64,000 nt of DNA from Cognataquiflexum aquatile (GTDB lineage Bacteria > Bacteroidota > Bacteroidia > Cytophagales > Cyclobacteriaceae), in assembly GCF_003316845.1 (NCBI RefSeq), contig NZ_QMIK01000005.1, positions 124,001 through 188,000 of the forward strand. The letters are read 5' to 3'. Each line of letters opens with the position of its first letter. The stretch's first letter is position 1. Shown here in pieces: positions 16,867-24,757 of this stretch. Under the pieces are notes generated by a model. The model worked only from the letters and a program-made list of their open reading frames with translations. It was not told the origin of the DNA and made no database searches. The position numbers and the translations under genes were made by a program.

Positions 16867-18219
16867 ATGACAACTTCCAAAGATTCCAGGAGAGATTTTC
16901 TCAAAAAATCCATCGCAGGTACTGCGGTATTTTCGATTGGAGGAGTACTTCCTGCCTTCAGTCCAAAAAGCTACGGAAAAATCCTTGGAGCCAATGAAAG
17001 AATCAAGGTTTCAGTTATGGGAGTGAACAGCCGTGGAAATGCCTTGGCACAGAATTTTGCAAACCAACCTAACGCAGAGGTTATCCATATCTGCGACGTG
17101 GATCAATTGGCCGCAGAAAAATGCATCAATGCAGTATCCAAAATCCAGAACTCCTCACCAAAAGCAACTCAGGATTTTAGAAAAAGCCTTGAGGACAAGG
17201 ATGTAGACGTGTTGGTGATTGCGGCTCCTGACCATTGGCATGCACCCGCAGCCATTCTCGCATGCAAAGCAGGAAAGGATGTTTACCTGGAAAAACCTTC
17301 CAGCCATAATCCCAACGAAGGGGAAATATTGCTCCAAGCTGCTGCCAGGTACAAAAGGCTGATCCAAATGGGTAACCAAAGAAGGTCATGGCCCAACGTG
17401 GCAGCAGCCATCAAAGAAGTCCATGACGGTACTATCGGAAGACCATATTATGCCAAAACCTGGTATACCAACAACCGCGGGCCTATTGGAATCGGTAAAA
17501 AAACGGCAGTCCCTACCCATTTGGATTATGACTTATGGCAAGGTCCGGCCCCAAGAGAAGATTATCGGGACAATATCATCCATTACAATTGGCATTGGTT
17601 CTGGAATTGGGGAACAGGCGAAGCATTGAACAATGGTACCCACATGGTCGATCTGGCACGATGGGGATTGGGTGTGGAATTCCCGACGAAAGTTACTTCT
17701 GCGGGTGGAAGATACCGCTATCAAGATGATTGGCAAACCCCGGATACCCAAATGATCAATCTGGAATTTGAAAATAAAAGTATGATCAGTTGGGAAGGAA
17801 GAAGCTGCAACGGTATCAACAATGAAGGATCGAGTGTAGGCGTGATTTTCTACGGGGAAGAGGGTTCTGTTAATATTGGAGGTGGCAATGCTTACTCCAT
17901 TTATGACTTAAAAAACAAACTTGTCAAAGAAGTGAAATACGACCGTCCCGTGGATGCGAGAAATCTTTCCGACCCAACCCAAGAACTTGACGCCAACCAT
18001 ATCCAAAACATGTTTGATGGAATCAAAAAAGGAACTCCTCTTGCAGCTGAAATTATCGGGGGACAGACAAGTACCCTATTGGTTCAATTGGGGAATATTG
18101 CGCAAAGATGCGGTGAAACACTCAACGTTGATCCTAAAAACGGCCACATTATCGGTAGCAAAGAAGCGATGAAATATTGGAAAAGGGATTACCAACCTGG
18201 GTGGGAACCAAAAGTGTAA
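16867..18219 (+). CDS. Tat-exported Gfo/Idh/MocA family oxidoreductase
   Basis: A 450-residue oxidoreductase with a classic twin-arginine signal (SRRDFLKKSIAG). The nucleotide-binding loop VMGVNSRGN lies near 50-58, the EKP motif at 142-144 (YLEKPSSHN) and the substrate/active-site segment GTGEALNNGTHMVDLARW near 250-268, a pattern of the Tat-exported Bacteroidota subgroup. The role is NAD(P)-linked oxidation or reduction of a sugar, probably in the periplasm. It is first of three codirectional genes with 31 bases to the symporter and 16 more to the NagB-NagA fusion, so likely one operon for uptake and breakdown of a sugar derivative. The exact substrate is unknown. Confidence 0.9.
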   Translation: MTTSKDSRRDFLKKSIAGTAVFSIGGVLPAFSPKSYGKILGANERIKVSVMGVNSRGNALAQNFANQPNAEVIHICDVDQLAAEKCINAVSKIQNSSPKATQDFRKSLEDKDVDVLVIAAPDHWHAPAAILACKAGKDVYLEKPSSHNPNEGEILLQAAARYKRLIQMGNQRRSWPNVAAAIKEVHDGTIGRPYYAKTWYTNNRGPIGIGKKTAVPTHLDYDLWQGPAPREDYRDNIIHYNWHWFWNWGTGEALNNGTHMVDLARWGLGVEFPTKVTSAGGRYRYQDDWQTPDTQMINLEFENKSMISWEGRSCNGINNEGSSVGVIFYGEEGSVNIGGGNAYSIYDLKNKLVKEVKYDRPVDARNLSDPTQELDANHIQNMFDGIKKGTPLAAEIIGGQTSTLLVQLGNIAQRCGETLNVDPKNGHIIGSKEAMKYWKRDYQPGWEPKV

Positions 18220-18250
18220 ACCCAATTCCCTACTCCTCCTCCAACCGACC

Positions 18251-19717
18251 ATGAAGCTTACTTCTCTTGACCTGATTGTAATAGCCCTGTTTTTTCTCCT
18301 GATGTTGGTGATCGGGGTTTACTCCTATTTCAGAAATAAAAACGCCGACGATTATTTTGTCGCAGGAGGAAACTTGCCTTGGTGGCTTTCAGGGATTTCC
18401 CACCACGTCTCGGGATATAGTGGGGCGGTTTTCGTTGCCTATGCCGCCATTGCCTACACCCATGGTTTCACTGTGTATGTCTGGTGGGCTCTAACTATTG
18501 GTCTGACAATTTTGGCCAGTGCCAAAATATTTCCAGTGCGATGGGTCAGGCTCCGCAAAAAATTCCATATCCAATCCCCCCTTGAATTCCTTGCCCGACG
18601 CTACAATATCCTCACCCAACAGATCATGGCTTGGAGCGGCGTAATATTAAAACTATTCGATATCGGAGCCAAATGGGCCTCTATTGCCATTTTGCTCAAT
18701 GTTTTTACCGGCATCAGTCTTCCAATCGGTATTTTGATATCAGGAGGAATCTCTCTTTTGTACATCACCTTTGGAGGATTGTGGGCGGTAGTGATGACTG
18801 ACTTTGCGCAATTTATCATACAACTTTTGGGAGGATTTGTTATGTTCTTTGCTGTGCTTTACAAGCTTGATGGACTGGAAAGTATTTTTACAATTTGGGA
18901 TAATTTACCTTCAGCAAACAGTCAGCCTTTCAATGACCCTTATGGTGTAGGTTTTGCGCTTGCATTTTTGTTTATCAATTTCTTATCCTACAATGGTGGC
19001 CAATGGAACCTTGCGACCCGGTATATTTCTTCGCCCTCCGAATCACAGGCTACAAAAGCAGCAAAGTTGTCCGGATGGCTTTTTCTGATCTGGCCTTTGA
19101 TTTTGTTTTTTCCAATGTGGGCTGCTCCCATAATACTTCCTGATTTGGATGATCCAAGCCAATCATATGGACTATTAACCCTTTTGCTTTTGCCTTCCGG
19201 TTTGGTAGGACTGGTTATAGCTTCCCTTTTTGCCAATACGATGTCTATGACTTCCTCTGATATCAATACCATCTCTGCGGTGATCACAAGAGATATTCTT
19301 CCAAACATTTCCAAAAAATTCAGCTTAGATAAAATTTCATTGCTCACGGCGAGGGTTACGACTTTCATATTTACCCTGCTGACTATCATTGTCGCCCTTC
19401 AATATGAATATTTTGGTGGAATTCTTGGCTTGATCATTACCTGGTTTGGGGCTTTGGTAGGACCGATTGCAGTGCCGATGCTTTTTGGGGTTATTCCAGC
19501 CTTCAAATCTTGCGGTCCGGTCGCAGCCATCAGCTCCATTTTTGCAGGCCTCCTCACCTTCATCATCACCAAAAATGTTGAAATCAGCAGCTTGGCCTTA
19601 CAAGTTAGCCTTCCTCTGATCGTATCTGCATTGGTATATGTATTTATTGGACTTGTCCAAATCCGAACTGTTCCCGACAAAGTAAAAGCAATGCTCCAGG
19701 ACATAAGTAAAGAATAA
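18251..19717 (+). CDS. Sodium:solute symporter family transporter
   Basis: A 488-residue inner-membrane protein with about 13 hydrophobic segments and the SSS family pattern: LIVIALFFLLMLVIGVYS, NADDYFVAGGNLPWW, GYSGAVFVAYAAIAY, GLWAVVMTDFAQFIIQ and NTMSMTSSDINTISAVITRD, which includes the sodium-site Ser/Thr region. The members closest in pattern carry sugars or sugar acids. Its position between a Gfo/Idh/MocA oxidoreductase and the NagB-NagA fusion suggests it imports a hexosamine or a keto-sugar product. Because no kinase gene is visible nearby, phosphorylation would have to be done elsewhere. Confidence 0.9.
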   Translation: MKLTSLDLIVIALFFLLMLVIGVYSYFRNKNADDYFVAGGNLPWWLSGISHHVSGYSGAVFVAYAAIAYTHGFTVYVWWALTIGLTILASAKIFPVRWVRLRKKFHIQSPLEFLARRYNILTQQIMAWSGVILKLFDIGAKWASIAILLNVFTGISLPIGILISGGISLLYITFGGLWAVVMTDFAQFIIQLLGGFVMFFAVLYKLDGLESIFTIWDNLPSANSQPFNDPYGVGFALAFLFINFLSYNGGQWNLATRYISSPSESQATKAAKLSGWLFLIWPLILFFPMWAAPIILPDLDDPSQSYGLLTLLLLPSGLVGLVIASLFANTMSMTSSDINTISAVITRDILPNISKKFSLDKISLLTARVTTFIFTLLTIIVALQYEYFGGILGLIITWFGALVGPIAVPMLFGVIPAFKSCGPVAAISSIFAGLLTFIITKNVEISSLALQVSLPLIVSALVYVFIGLVQIRTVPDKVKAMLQDISKE

Positions 19718-19733
19718 AAATCCATCAAAAATC

Positions 19734-21620
19734 ATGGAACTGAATGTATTCGATTCAAGAAAAGAAATGGGCGAGGCTGCTGCAAAAGCAGTAGAAGAAA
19801 GGATATTGAAGGTTTTGGAAGAAAAAGAAAACGTGAGAATTGTTTTTGCGGCAGCTCCTTCACAAAATGAATTTTTAGCAGCTTTAAGCACTTCTTCAAA
19901 AATACCTTGGGAAAAAGTGACTGCGTTTCATATGGACGAATATGTGGGTCTAAGCAAGGATTCACCTGCTCTTTTTTCCAATTTTCTTAAAGAAAAACTG
20001 TTTGAAAAGTTGCCTTTCGGGAAAATAAATCTCATTGATGGCAACAAAAATCCGGAGGAAGAATGTGACCGCTATGCTTCTTTGCTCCATCAGGCTCCAA
20101 TTGACTTGGTCTGCATGGGAATCGGTAAAAACGGACACATTGCCTTCAATGATCCTCCTGTGGCAGATTTCAATGATTCCAAAACAGTGAAAATGGTAGC
20201 GCTAGACCTGGTCTGCAGGCAGCAACAGGTCAATGATGGTTGCTTTTCAGCTTTGGAAGAGGTACCAAGTCATGCTTTGACACTAACAATTACCGCACTG
20301 CTTGACACGGCTTATATCTGTTGCGTCGTGCCCGGCAAAAACAAAAGACAAGCTGTCACCGACACCATCTCAGGTCCGATAGAAACGCAATGCCCTGCCT
20401 CCATTTTGAGAATCCACGCCAATTGCCATCTCTTTTTGGATATCCAATCCTGTCCTGAAATTTTGGAACCAAATGATAAAAAGGAATCTATCGGAATTGA
20501 TTGCCTGACCGGAAAGCTGTCTGTTTTCAATTCAAGTGGAAATTTTATAACCACAAGCGTCAAACCATCCAAAAAACAGTTGAATGACCATTTTTTTATT
20601 GGGCCGGGTTTGGTGGATTTACAGGTAAATGGAGTCAATGGGATTGATTTCAACGATCCAAAACTCTCTGTGTCGGATATCGAAAGTGCCACCCACTTTT
20701 TGTTGAGCAAAGGTGTCACCACCTATTTCCCAACTCTGGTTACCAATGAAGATCAAGTCATCATCTCAATTTTATCCACCTTCAAAAAAGCCTGTGATAA
20801 TAATCCCTTGATTGCTGCATGCATCGGAGGGATTCACTTGGAAGGTCCTTTTATTTCTTCGGAAGAGGGGGCGAAAGGAGCCCATAATTCTAAATATATC
20901 AAAAAACCAAATTGGGATTTGGTAAGCAAATTTCAGGATGCATCCGGTGGAAGGATCAAGCTCATCACCATGGCGCCTGAGTTGGAAAATGCTTTTTCAT
21001 TCATCAAAAAATGTTGCGACAATGGTATAAAAATAGCCATTGGACATAGCAATGCCACGTTGGAGGATTTGGAAAAAGGAGTAGAAGCAGGAGCAAGCCT
21101 TTCTACCCATCTTGGAAATGCCGTTCCGCTGATGCTTCCGCGTCATCCCAATATCCTTTGGGATCAACTTGCCTTGGGTCAACTTTATGGTAGTTTGATC
21201 GCTGACGGATTTCATGTGCCGGATTCATTTTTGAAAGTGGTTTTAAAGGTTAAAGGAGAAAAAGCTTTTTTGGTGAGTGATGCAACAAAGTTTTGCGGAA
21301 TGCCTCCCGGAGAATACAACACCCATATTGGAGATAAAGTAATCCTATCACCAAATGGAAAATTATCCTTGAAAAACGGCAATGGATTATTGGCAGGAGC
21401 AAGTAAAACACTCCTTGATGGCATGGAATACCTGATTGAAAAAAAGCTAACTGACCTTTCGATGGCTTGGAAAATGGCCTCGGTCATACCGGCGGCTTAT
21501 TTAGGAATCGGTTTTCAAAAACCAAGTACCAAGACCGACCTCGTATTTTTCAAACTCCGAGACAGCGGAAAAATTAAAATCCACAAAGTCGTTAAGAACG
21601 GAGAGGTTTTCAATATTTGA
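19734..21620 (+). CDS. Fused glucosamine-6-phosphate deaminase / N-acetylglucosamine-6-phosphate deacetylase
   Basis: A 628-residue two-enzyme fusion, NagB-like first (about 1-245) and NagA second (about 250-628). NagB part: catalytic base Asp68 in HMDEYVGL, loop GIGKNGHIAFNDPP with His135; the position of E. coli Asp141 is Asn133 here, a change also known to me from other NagB-like proteins. NagA part: PGLVDLQVNG at 291-300 (E. coli-like Gln/Asn in place of HxH, so one metal), Glu370 in IHLEGPF, His438 in GHSNAT, His459 in STHLGNA and Asp516 in LVSDATKF. Together they would take GlcNAc-6-P to fructose-6-P. The 17-base-spaced symporter upstream supports amino-sugar uptake. Length and continuity rule out a simple adjacent-gene misread. 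Confidence 0.9.
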   Translation: MELNVFDSRKEMGEAAAKAVEERILKVLEEKENVRIVFAAAPSQNEFLAALSTSSKIPWEKVTAFHMDEYVGLSKDSPALFSNFLKEKLFEKLPFGKINLIDGNKNPEEECDRYASLLHQAPIDLVCMGIGKNGHIAFNDPPVADFNDSKTVKMVALDLVCRQQQVNDGCFSALEEVPSHALTLTITALLDTAYICCVVPGKNKRQAVTDTISGPIETQCPASILRIHANCHLFLDIQSCPEILEPNDKKESIGIDCLTGKLSVFNSSGNFITTSVKPSKKQLNDHFFIGPGLVDLQVNGVNGIDFNDPKLSVSDIESATHFLLSKGVTTYFPTLVTNEDQVIISILSTFKKACDNNPLIAACIGGIHLEGPFISSEEGAKGAHNSKYIKKPNWDLVSKFQDASGGRIKLITMAPELENAFSFIKKCCDNGIKIAIGHSNATLEDLEKGVEAGASLSTHLGNAVPLMLPRHPNILWDQLALGQLYGSLIADGFHVPDSFLKVVLKVKGEKAFLVSDATKFCGMPPGEYNTHIGDKVILSPNGKLSLKNGNGLLAGASKTLLDGMEYLIEKKLTDLSMAWKMASVIPAAYLGIGFQKPSTKTDLVFFKLRDSGKIKIHKVVKNGEVFNI

Positions 21621-21633
21621 CGTAAAATAGACC

Positions 21634-21740
21634 TTTTGCGACAAATTGATTTAATTCACGACATTTTTTTGTCGTGAATTAAGAATAAATTGTCGTAAAT
21701 ATTAATTTCACGACAAAATAATACTATATTTGTCGCGAAT
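21634..21740. promoter_or_regulatory. Array of six operator-like half-sites before the Fic gene
   Basis: Six copies of a core TTGTCGYGAA, or its complement, fill the gap: GCGACAA (21638), CACGACA (21657), TGTCGTG (21670), TTGTCGT (21690), CACGACAA (21709) and TGTCGCG (21731). Copies two and three form a perfect 13-base inverted repeat (21651-21663 with 21670-21682) round six Ts. The last copy overlaps the -7 box. This is what an autoregulatory operator cluster looks like; the likely reader is the winged-helix-like N-terminus of the Fic protein (inference). Confidence 0.75.
21725..21732 (+). promoter_or_regulatory. -7 promoter box of the Fic gene
   Basis: TATATTTG is an exact TAnnTTTG match, 16 bases before the ATG, giving a very short leader with the purine-rich AGAAAGAG as ribosome contact. 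It shares bases with the last operator half-site, so occupancy would block transcription. Confidence 0.65.
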
Positions 21741-21748
21741 AGAAAGAG

Positions 21749-23137
21749 ATGAAAATTCCAAAAACCAAAGAATTAAATGCCATCAAGGAAATTTTGGTAA
21801 AATTTCCTGAAGGAATCACTTTGGAAGAAATCAAAGAAAATCTTGATTTTGAAATAGAGCTAAGAACATTACAGCGAAGACTCAAAATCCTAAAAGAAAA
21901 GGAGGAAGTTTATGTAACCGGCGGATCAAAGGCGACAAAATACCATCCTGTCTATGAAAAAAATGTGGTCAGAGAAAGTGAACCACCAAAGTATATCGTG
22001 GAAAAAAAGGAAAAAATTCCAATTTCCAAAGAAGGAAAAAAGATCAAAGATGCATTAGCCAAACCATTGATCAGCAGACCAAAAGTAGGGTACAACAGGC
22101 AGTTCTTGGAATCCTACCGACCCAATGTAGACCAATACCTCTCAGAAAAAGAAATAAAAACACTGACAGAATTGGGTAAAACCGGAAATCAAAACCAACC
22201 GGCAGGAACCCATGCCAAAGAGGTCTTGAGCAGGTTGCTGATTGACTTGAGTTGGAATTCCAGTAGATTGGAAGGAAATACCTATTCTTTATTGGATACA
22301 CAAAGGTTGGTGAATTTTGGTGAATCAGCTGATGGGAAATCCATCGAAGAATCCCAAATGATCCTCAACCACAAAGAGGCTATTGAATTTTTGGTACAGT
22401 TGGGAGATGATTTGGAATTCAATTCCTATATCATTCTAAATCTTCATGCGCTATTGGCTGATAACCTTCTGCAGGACCAGAATTCCATAGGCCGCCTGAG
22501 GTCCATTCCGGTAGGAATCCATAAATCCGCCTATACACCATTGTCAATTCCGCAACTGATAGCAGACCAATTTGAGTTGATCTTGCAAAAAGTCAAGGAG
22601 ATTCAGAATCCATTTGAGCAAGCCTTCTTCATTATGGTGCATTTCCCTTATTTGCAGCCATTTGATGATGTCAACAAAAGGACCTCGAGACTTGCTGCAA
22701 ATATTCCGTTCTTCAAACATAACCTGTCTCCTCTTTCGTTTGTGGATGTCCCAAATGAGGTCTATGTACAGGCGGTTTTGGGTGTTTATGAGCTCAACAG
22801 GATTGAATTGCTAAAGGATGTTTTTATTTGGGCTTATGAAAGATCCGCAATCCGGTATGCTGCTATCAGACAAACAGTAGGAGAACCTGATGCGTTTAGG
22901 ACCCGATACCGAAATGAAATCAGGGAACTTGTCACTGAGATCATTTCAAATAACCTGAGTCCAAAAGAAGGATCCGACAGGATCAAAAGGAAAGCTAATC
23001 AAATTCTGAAAACCGATCAGAATAAGTTTATTGAATATGTGGAGTCCGAATTGCTCGGCGTTCATGAGGGAAGTTTTGCCCGTTTCAGGGTTTCTCCTGC
23101 TGAATTCCATATTTGGAAAGAAAACTGGTCAAGGTAA
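21749..23137 (+). CDS. Fic domain protein with N-terminal winged-helix-like domain and altered active-site motif
   Basis: A 462-residue protein. Residues 1-68 look like a winged helix-turn-helix (KELNAIKEILVKFP, TLEEIKENL, LRTLQRRLKIL, then a wing). A Fic fold occupies about 115-375: inhibitory-helix motif SSRLEGN at 171-177 (S/T-xxx-E-G/N, the class II arrangement in which the helix precedes the active site) and the catalytic-loop region QPFDDVNKRTSR at 303-314. The usual HPFxxGNGRxxR is thus altered: Gln replaces the catalytic His, and Val-Asn-Lys replaces Gly-Asn-Gly. AMPylation may be lost or chemically different. The operator array upstream suggests self-repression. A terminator hairpin overlaps the stop codon. 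Confidence 0.88.
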   Translation: MKIPKTKELNAIKEILVKFPEGITLEEIKENLDFEIELRTLQRRLKILKEKEEVYVTGGSKATKYHPVYEKNVVRESEPPKYIVEKKEKIPISKEGKKIKDALAKPLISRPKVGYNRQFLESYRPNVDQYLSEKEIKTLTELGKTGNQNQPAGTHAKEVLSRLLIDLSWNSSRLEGNTYSLLDTQRLVNFGESADGKSIEESQMILNHKEAIEFLVQLGDDLEFNSYIILNLHALLADNLLQDQNSIGRLRSIPVGIHKSAYTPLSIPQLIADQFELILQKVKEIQNPFEQAFFIMVHFPYLQPFDDVNKRTSRLAANIPFFKHNLSPLSFVDVPNEVYVQAVLGVYELNRIELLKDVFIWAYERSAIRYAAIRQTVGEPDAFRTRYRNEIRELVTEIISNNLSPKEGSDRIKRKANQILKTDQNKFIEYVESELLGVHEGSFARFRVSPAEFHIWKENWSR

Positions 23138-23159
23138 AGACCTGATTTTTACCTTGACC
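23127..23159. terminator. Bidirectional terminator between the Fic and Gfo/Idh/MocA genes
   Basis: A perfect 12-bp stem, GGTCAAGGTAAA (23127-23138) with TTTACCTTGACC (23148-23159), lies between convergent genes and includes the Fic stop codon. T-rich sequence follows on the plus side (23160-23173) and A4 precedes it. Confidence 0.75.
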
Positions 23160-23164
23160 TTTCT

Positions 23165-24181
23165 TTATTTTTTATCCAATAGTTCTCTCACCGAAACAGA
23201 TTTACCACCAAGCTTTTTACTGATATCCGCCGCTTCCATAAAAGCTAAAATCTCAAGGGTTTCTTCAGGCTGCACCGGAACGATGCCCGTCTCAAAATAT
23301 TTTACAATATCCAAAAGTAAAGGCTCATATCCGGCATAGGGACCTAAAACCACATTTCCGTTTTGGGTAAAAACCGTACCTCCATAATCATGTTTGCCTG
23401 TTCGGGTTCCTCTAAAAGTCCCGACTCTTCCATCTTTCCATATCCCGGTGACCACATCTGTATCATTGGTAGATACCCTCACGACAGACTCACATCCTGT
23501 ACCCATTACGGTAAATAAGGTTTCCACTCCGTGTATCCCATACCAGAATAAATCCGGATGCGAAGGTTCCAATTCGGCAGGGCTAAATGTACTGGCACCT
23601 ATAACGGTGCTTTTGTCAATTTTTTCTATCCCTGTAATGTACCTCAGGGAAGATGCGGAAAAAACCGGGATTTTGTATTGTTTGGAAGCTTCAAAGATGG
23701 CCTGGGCATCTTTCAATGAAGCTGTCATAGGCTTGTCTATAAACATTCGCTTCCCTGCTTTAAATACTTCCATTGCCTGTTCCAAATGAAGTTTCCCATC
23801 ATTGGTTTCCAATAATACCACATCTACTTTTTGAAGCATGTCTGCGATTGAACCTACGATTTCCACTCCCATTTTCTGGATTTCTTCAGTATAACCTGGA
23901 ATTCTATCCATGCTCGACTTGATATCCTTACTTCCAAAAGGATAAGCAGCGACGACATGGTAACCAAAATACAATTGGTCATCTTTATGTCCATTCAATA
24001 CTTTGGTAAAAGCGATACTGTGCGAAGTATCCAATCCAATTATTCCGACTTTTTTTCCCTGGGAGTTCTTTACTTGATCTGAAGAAAAACCGAACGAATT
24101 TCCATAAACCCCCAGACCGATACCGGCTATTGTGGATGTTTTTAAAAATAATCTTCTGGAATTACGGCTTCTACTTTTCAT
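23165..24181 (-). CDS. Tat-signal Gfo/Idh/MocA family oxidoreductase (short form)
   Basis: A 338-residue oxidoreductase with twin-arginine signal NSRRLFLKTSTIAGIGLG. The nucleotide-binding region reads GIIGLDTSHS near 46-55, lacking the common GxGxxG, and the EKP motif is changed to DKP (IDKPMTAS, 149-151). Residues after about 200 form the alpha-beta sandwich with HPDLFWYGIHGVETLF, whose His is a candidate catalytic residue. This subgroup is seen in Bacteroidota sugar clusters but is uncharacterised as far as I know. It is monocistronic in appearance, convergent with the Fic gene and divergent from the VOC gene (71 bases between starts). Confidence 0.85.
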   Translation of the reverse strand: MKSRSRNSRRLFLKTSTIAGIGLGVYGNSFGFSSDQVKNSQGKKVGIIGLDTSHSIAFTKVLNGHKDDQLYFGYHVVAAYPFGSKDIKSSMDRIPGYTEEIQKMGVEIVGSIADMLQKVDVVLLETNDGKLHLEQAMEVFKAGKRMFIDKPMTASLKDAQAIFEASKQYKIPVFSASSLRYITGIEKIDKSTVIGASTFSPAELEPSHPDLFWYGIHGVETLFTVMGTGCESVVRVSTNDTDVVTGIWKDGRVGTFRGTRTGKHDYGGTVFTQNGNVVLGPYAGYEPLLLDIVKYFETGIVPVQPEETLEILAFMEAADISKKLGGKSVSVRELLDKK

Positions 24182-24252
24182 AAGACTGCTTTTTTGAAAT
24201 GGTAAATTTTGGATGAATTTATTTAAATTTATTCTTTAAACCCATTACCACT

Positions 24253-24630
24253 ATGAAACATGTAAGCATTGGCTGGTTTGAAATACCAGTCGAAAAAATG
24301 GAAAGAGCAATGGCTTTTTACGAAGCAGTCTTTGATTGTAAACTTAATCGTCATCATATGGGCCCCATCGATATGGCTTGGTTTCCCTGGGACGAAAGCA
24401 GACTGGGTGCCGGAGGAAGTCTGGTCAAAGCTGAAGGATATTATAAACCGAGTACCGAGGGTACCAAAATTTATTTTTCATCAGAAGACGTAAATGTCGA
24501 ACTCAGCAGAATTGAAAAAGCCGGCGGAAAAATCATTCAGCCCAAAACCGAAATCTCCCCTGATATTGGATTTATGGCATTGTTTCATGATTCGGAGGGA
24601 AATGAAATTGCACTCCATTCAAAGCAATAA
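24253..24630 (+). CDS. VOC (glyoxalase/bleomycin-resistance) family protein
   Basis: A 125-residue vicinal-oxygen-chelate protein made of two beta-alpha-beta-beta-beta modules. First module: SIGWFEIPVEKMERAMAFYE; second: KIYFSSEDVNVELSRIEKAGGKI and the closing MALFHDSEGNEIALHS, which carries the usual metal-ligand Glu/His region. Such single-copy proteins often dimerise and bind a metal; the reaction varies too much across the family to assign. A hairpin with T run follows the stop. Confidence 0.85.
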   Translation: MKHVSIGWFEIPVEKMERAMAFYEAVFDCKLNRHHMGPIDMAWFPWDESRLGAGGSLVKAEGYYKPSTEGTKIYFSSEDVNVELSRIEKAGGKIIQPKTEISPDIGFMALFHDSEGNEIALHSKQ

Positions 24631-24634
24631 GGCT

Positions 24635-24684
24635 AAAATGAGCTAAAGGCGGAATTCAACCTGTGGCTCATTTTCCATTTTTTT
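24635..24684 (+). terminator. Terminator after the VOC gene
   Basis: AAAATGAGC (24635-24643) pairs with GCTCATTTT (24666-24674), with a short inner AGG/CCT pair, and is followed by CCATTTTTTTCC. It separates the VOC gene from the convergent histidine kinase. Confidence 0.6.
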
Positions 24685-24757
24685 CCTAAACTATATTTTT
24701 GCGCTTTTTTTTAAATTCCAAAGGGCTAAAAAGAAGGTGAAAATTGAAGTTGCCTCT

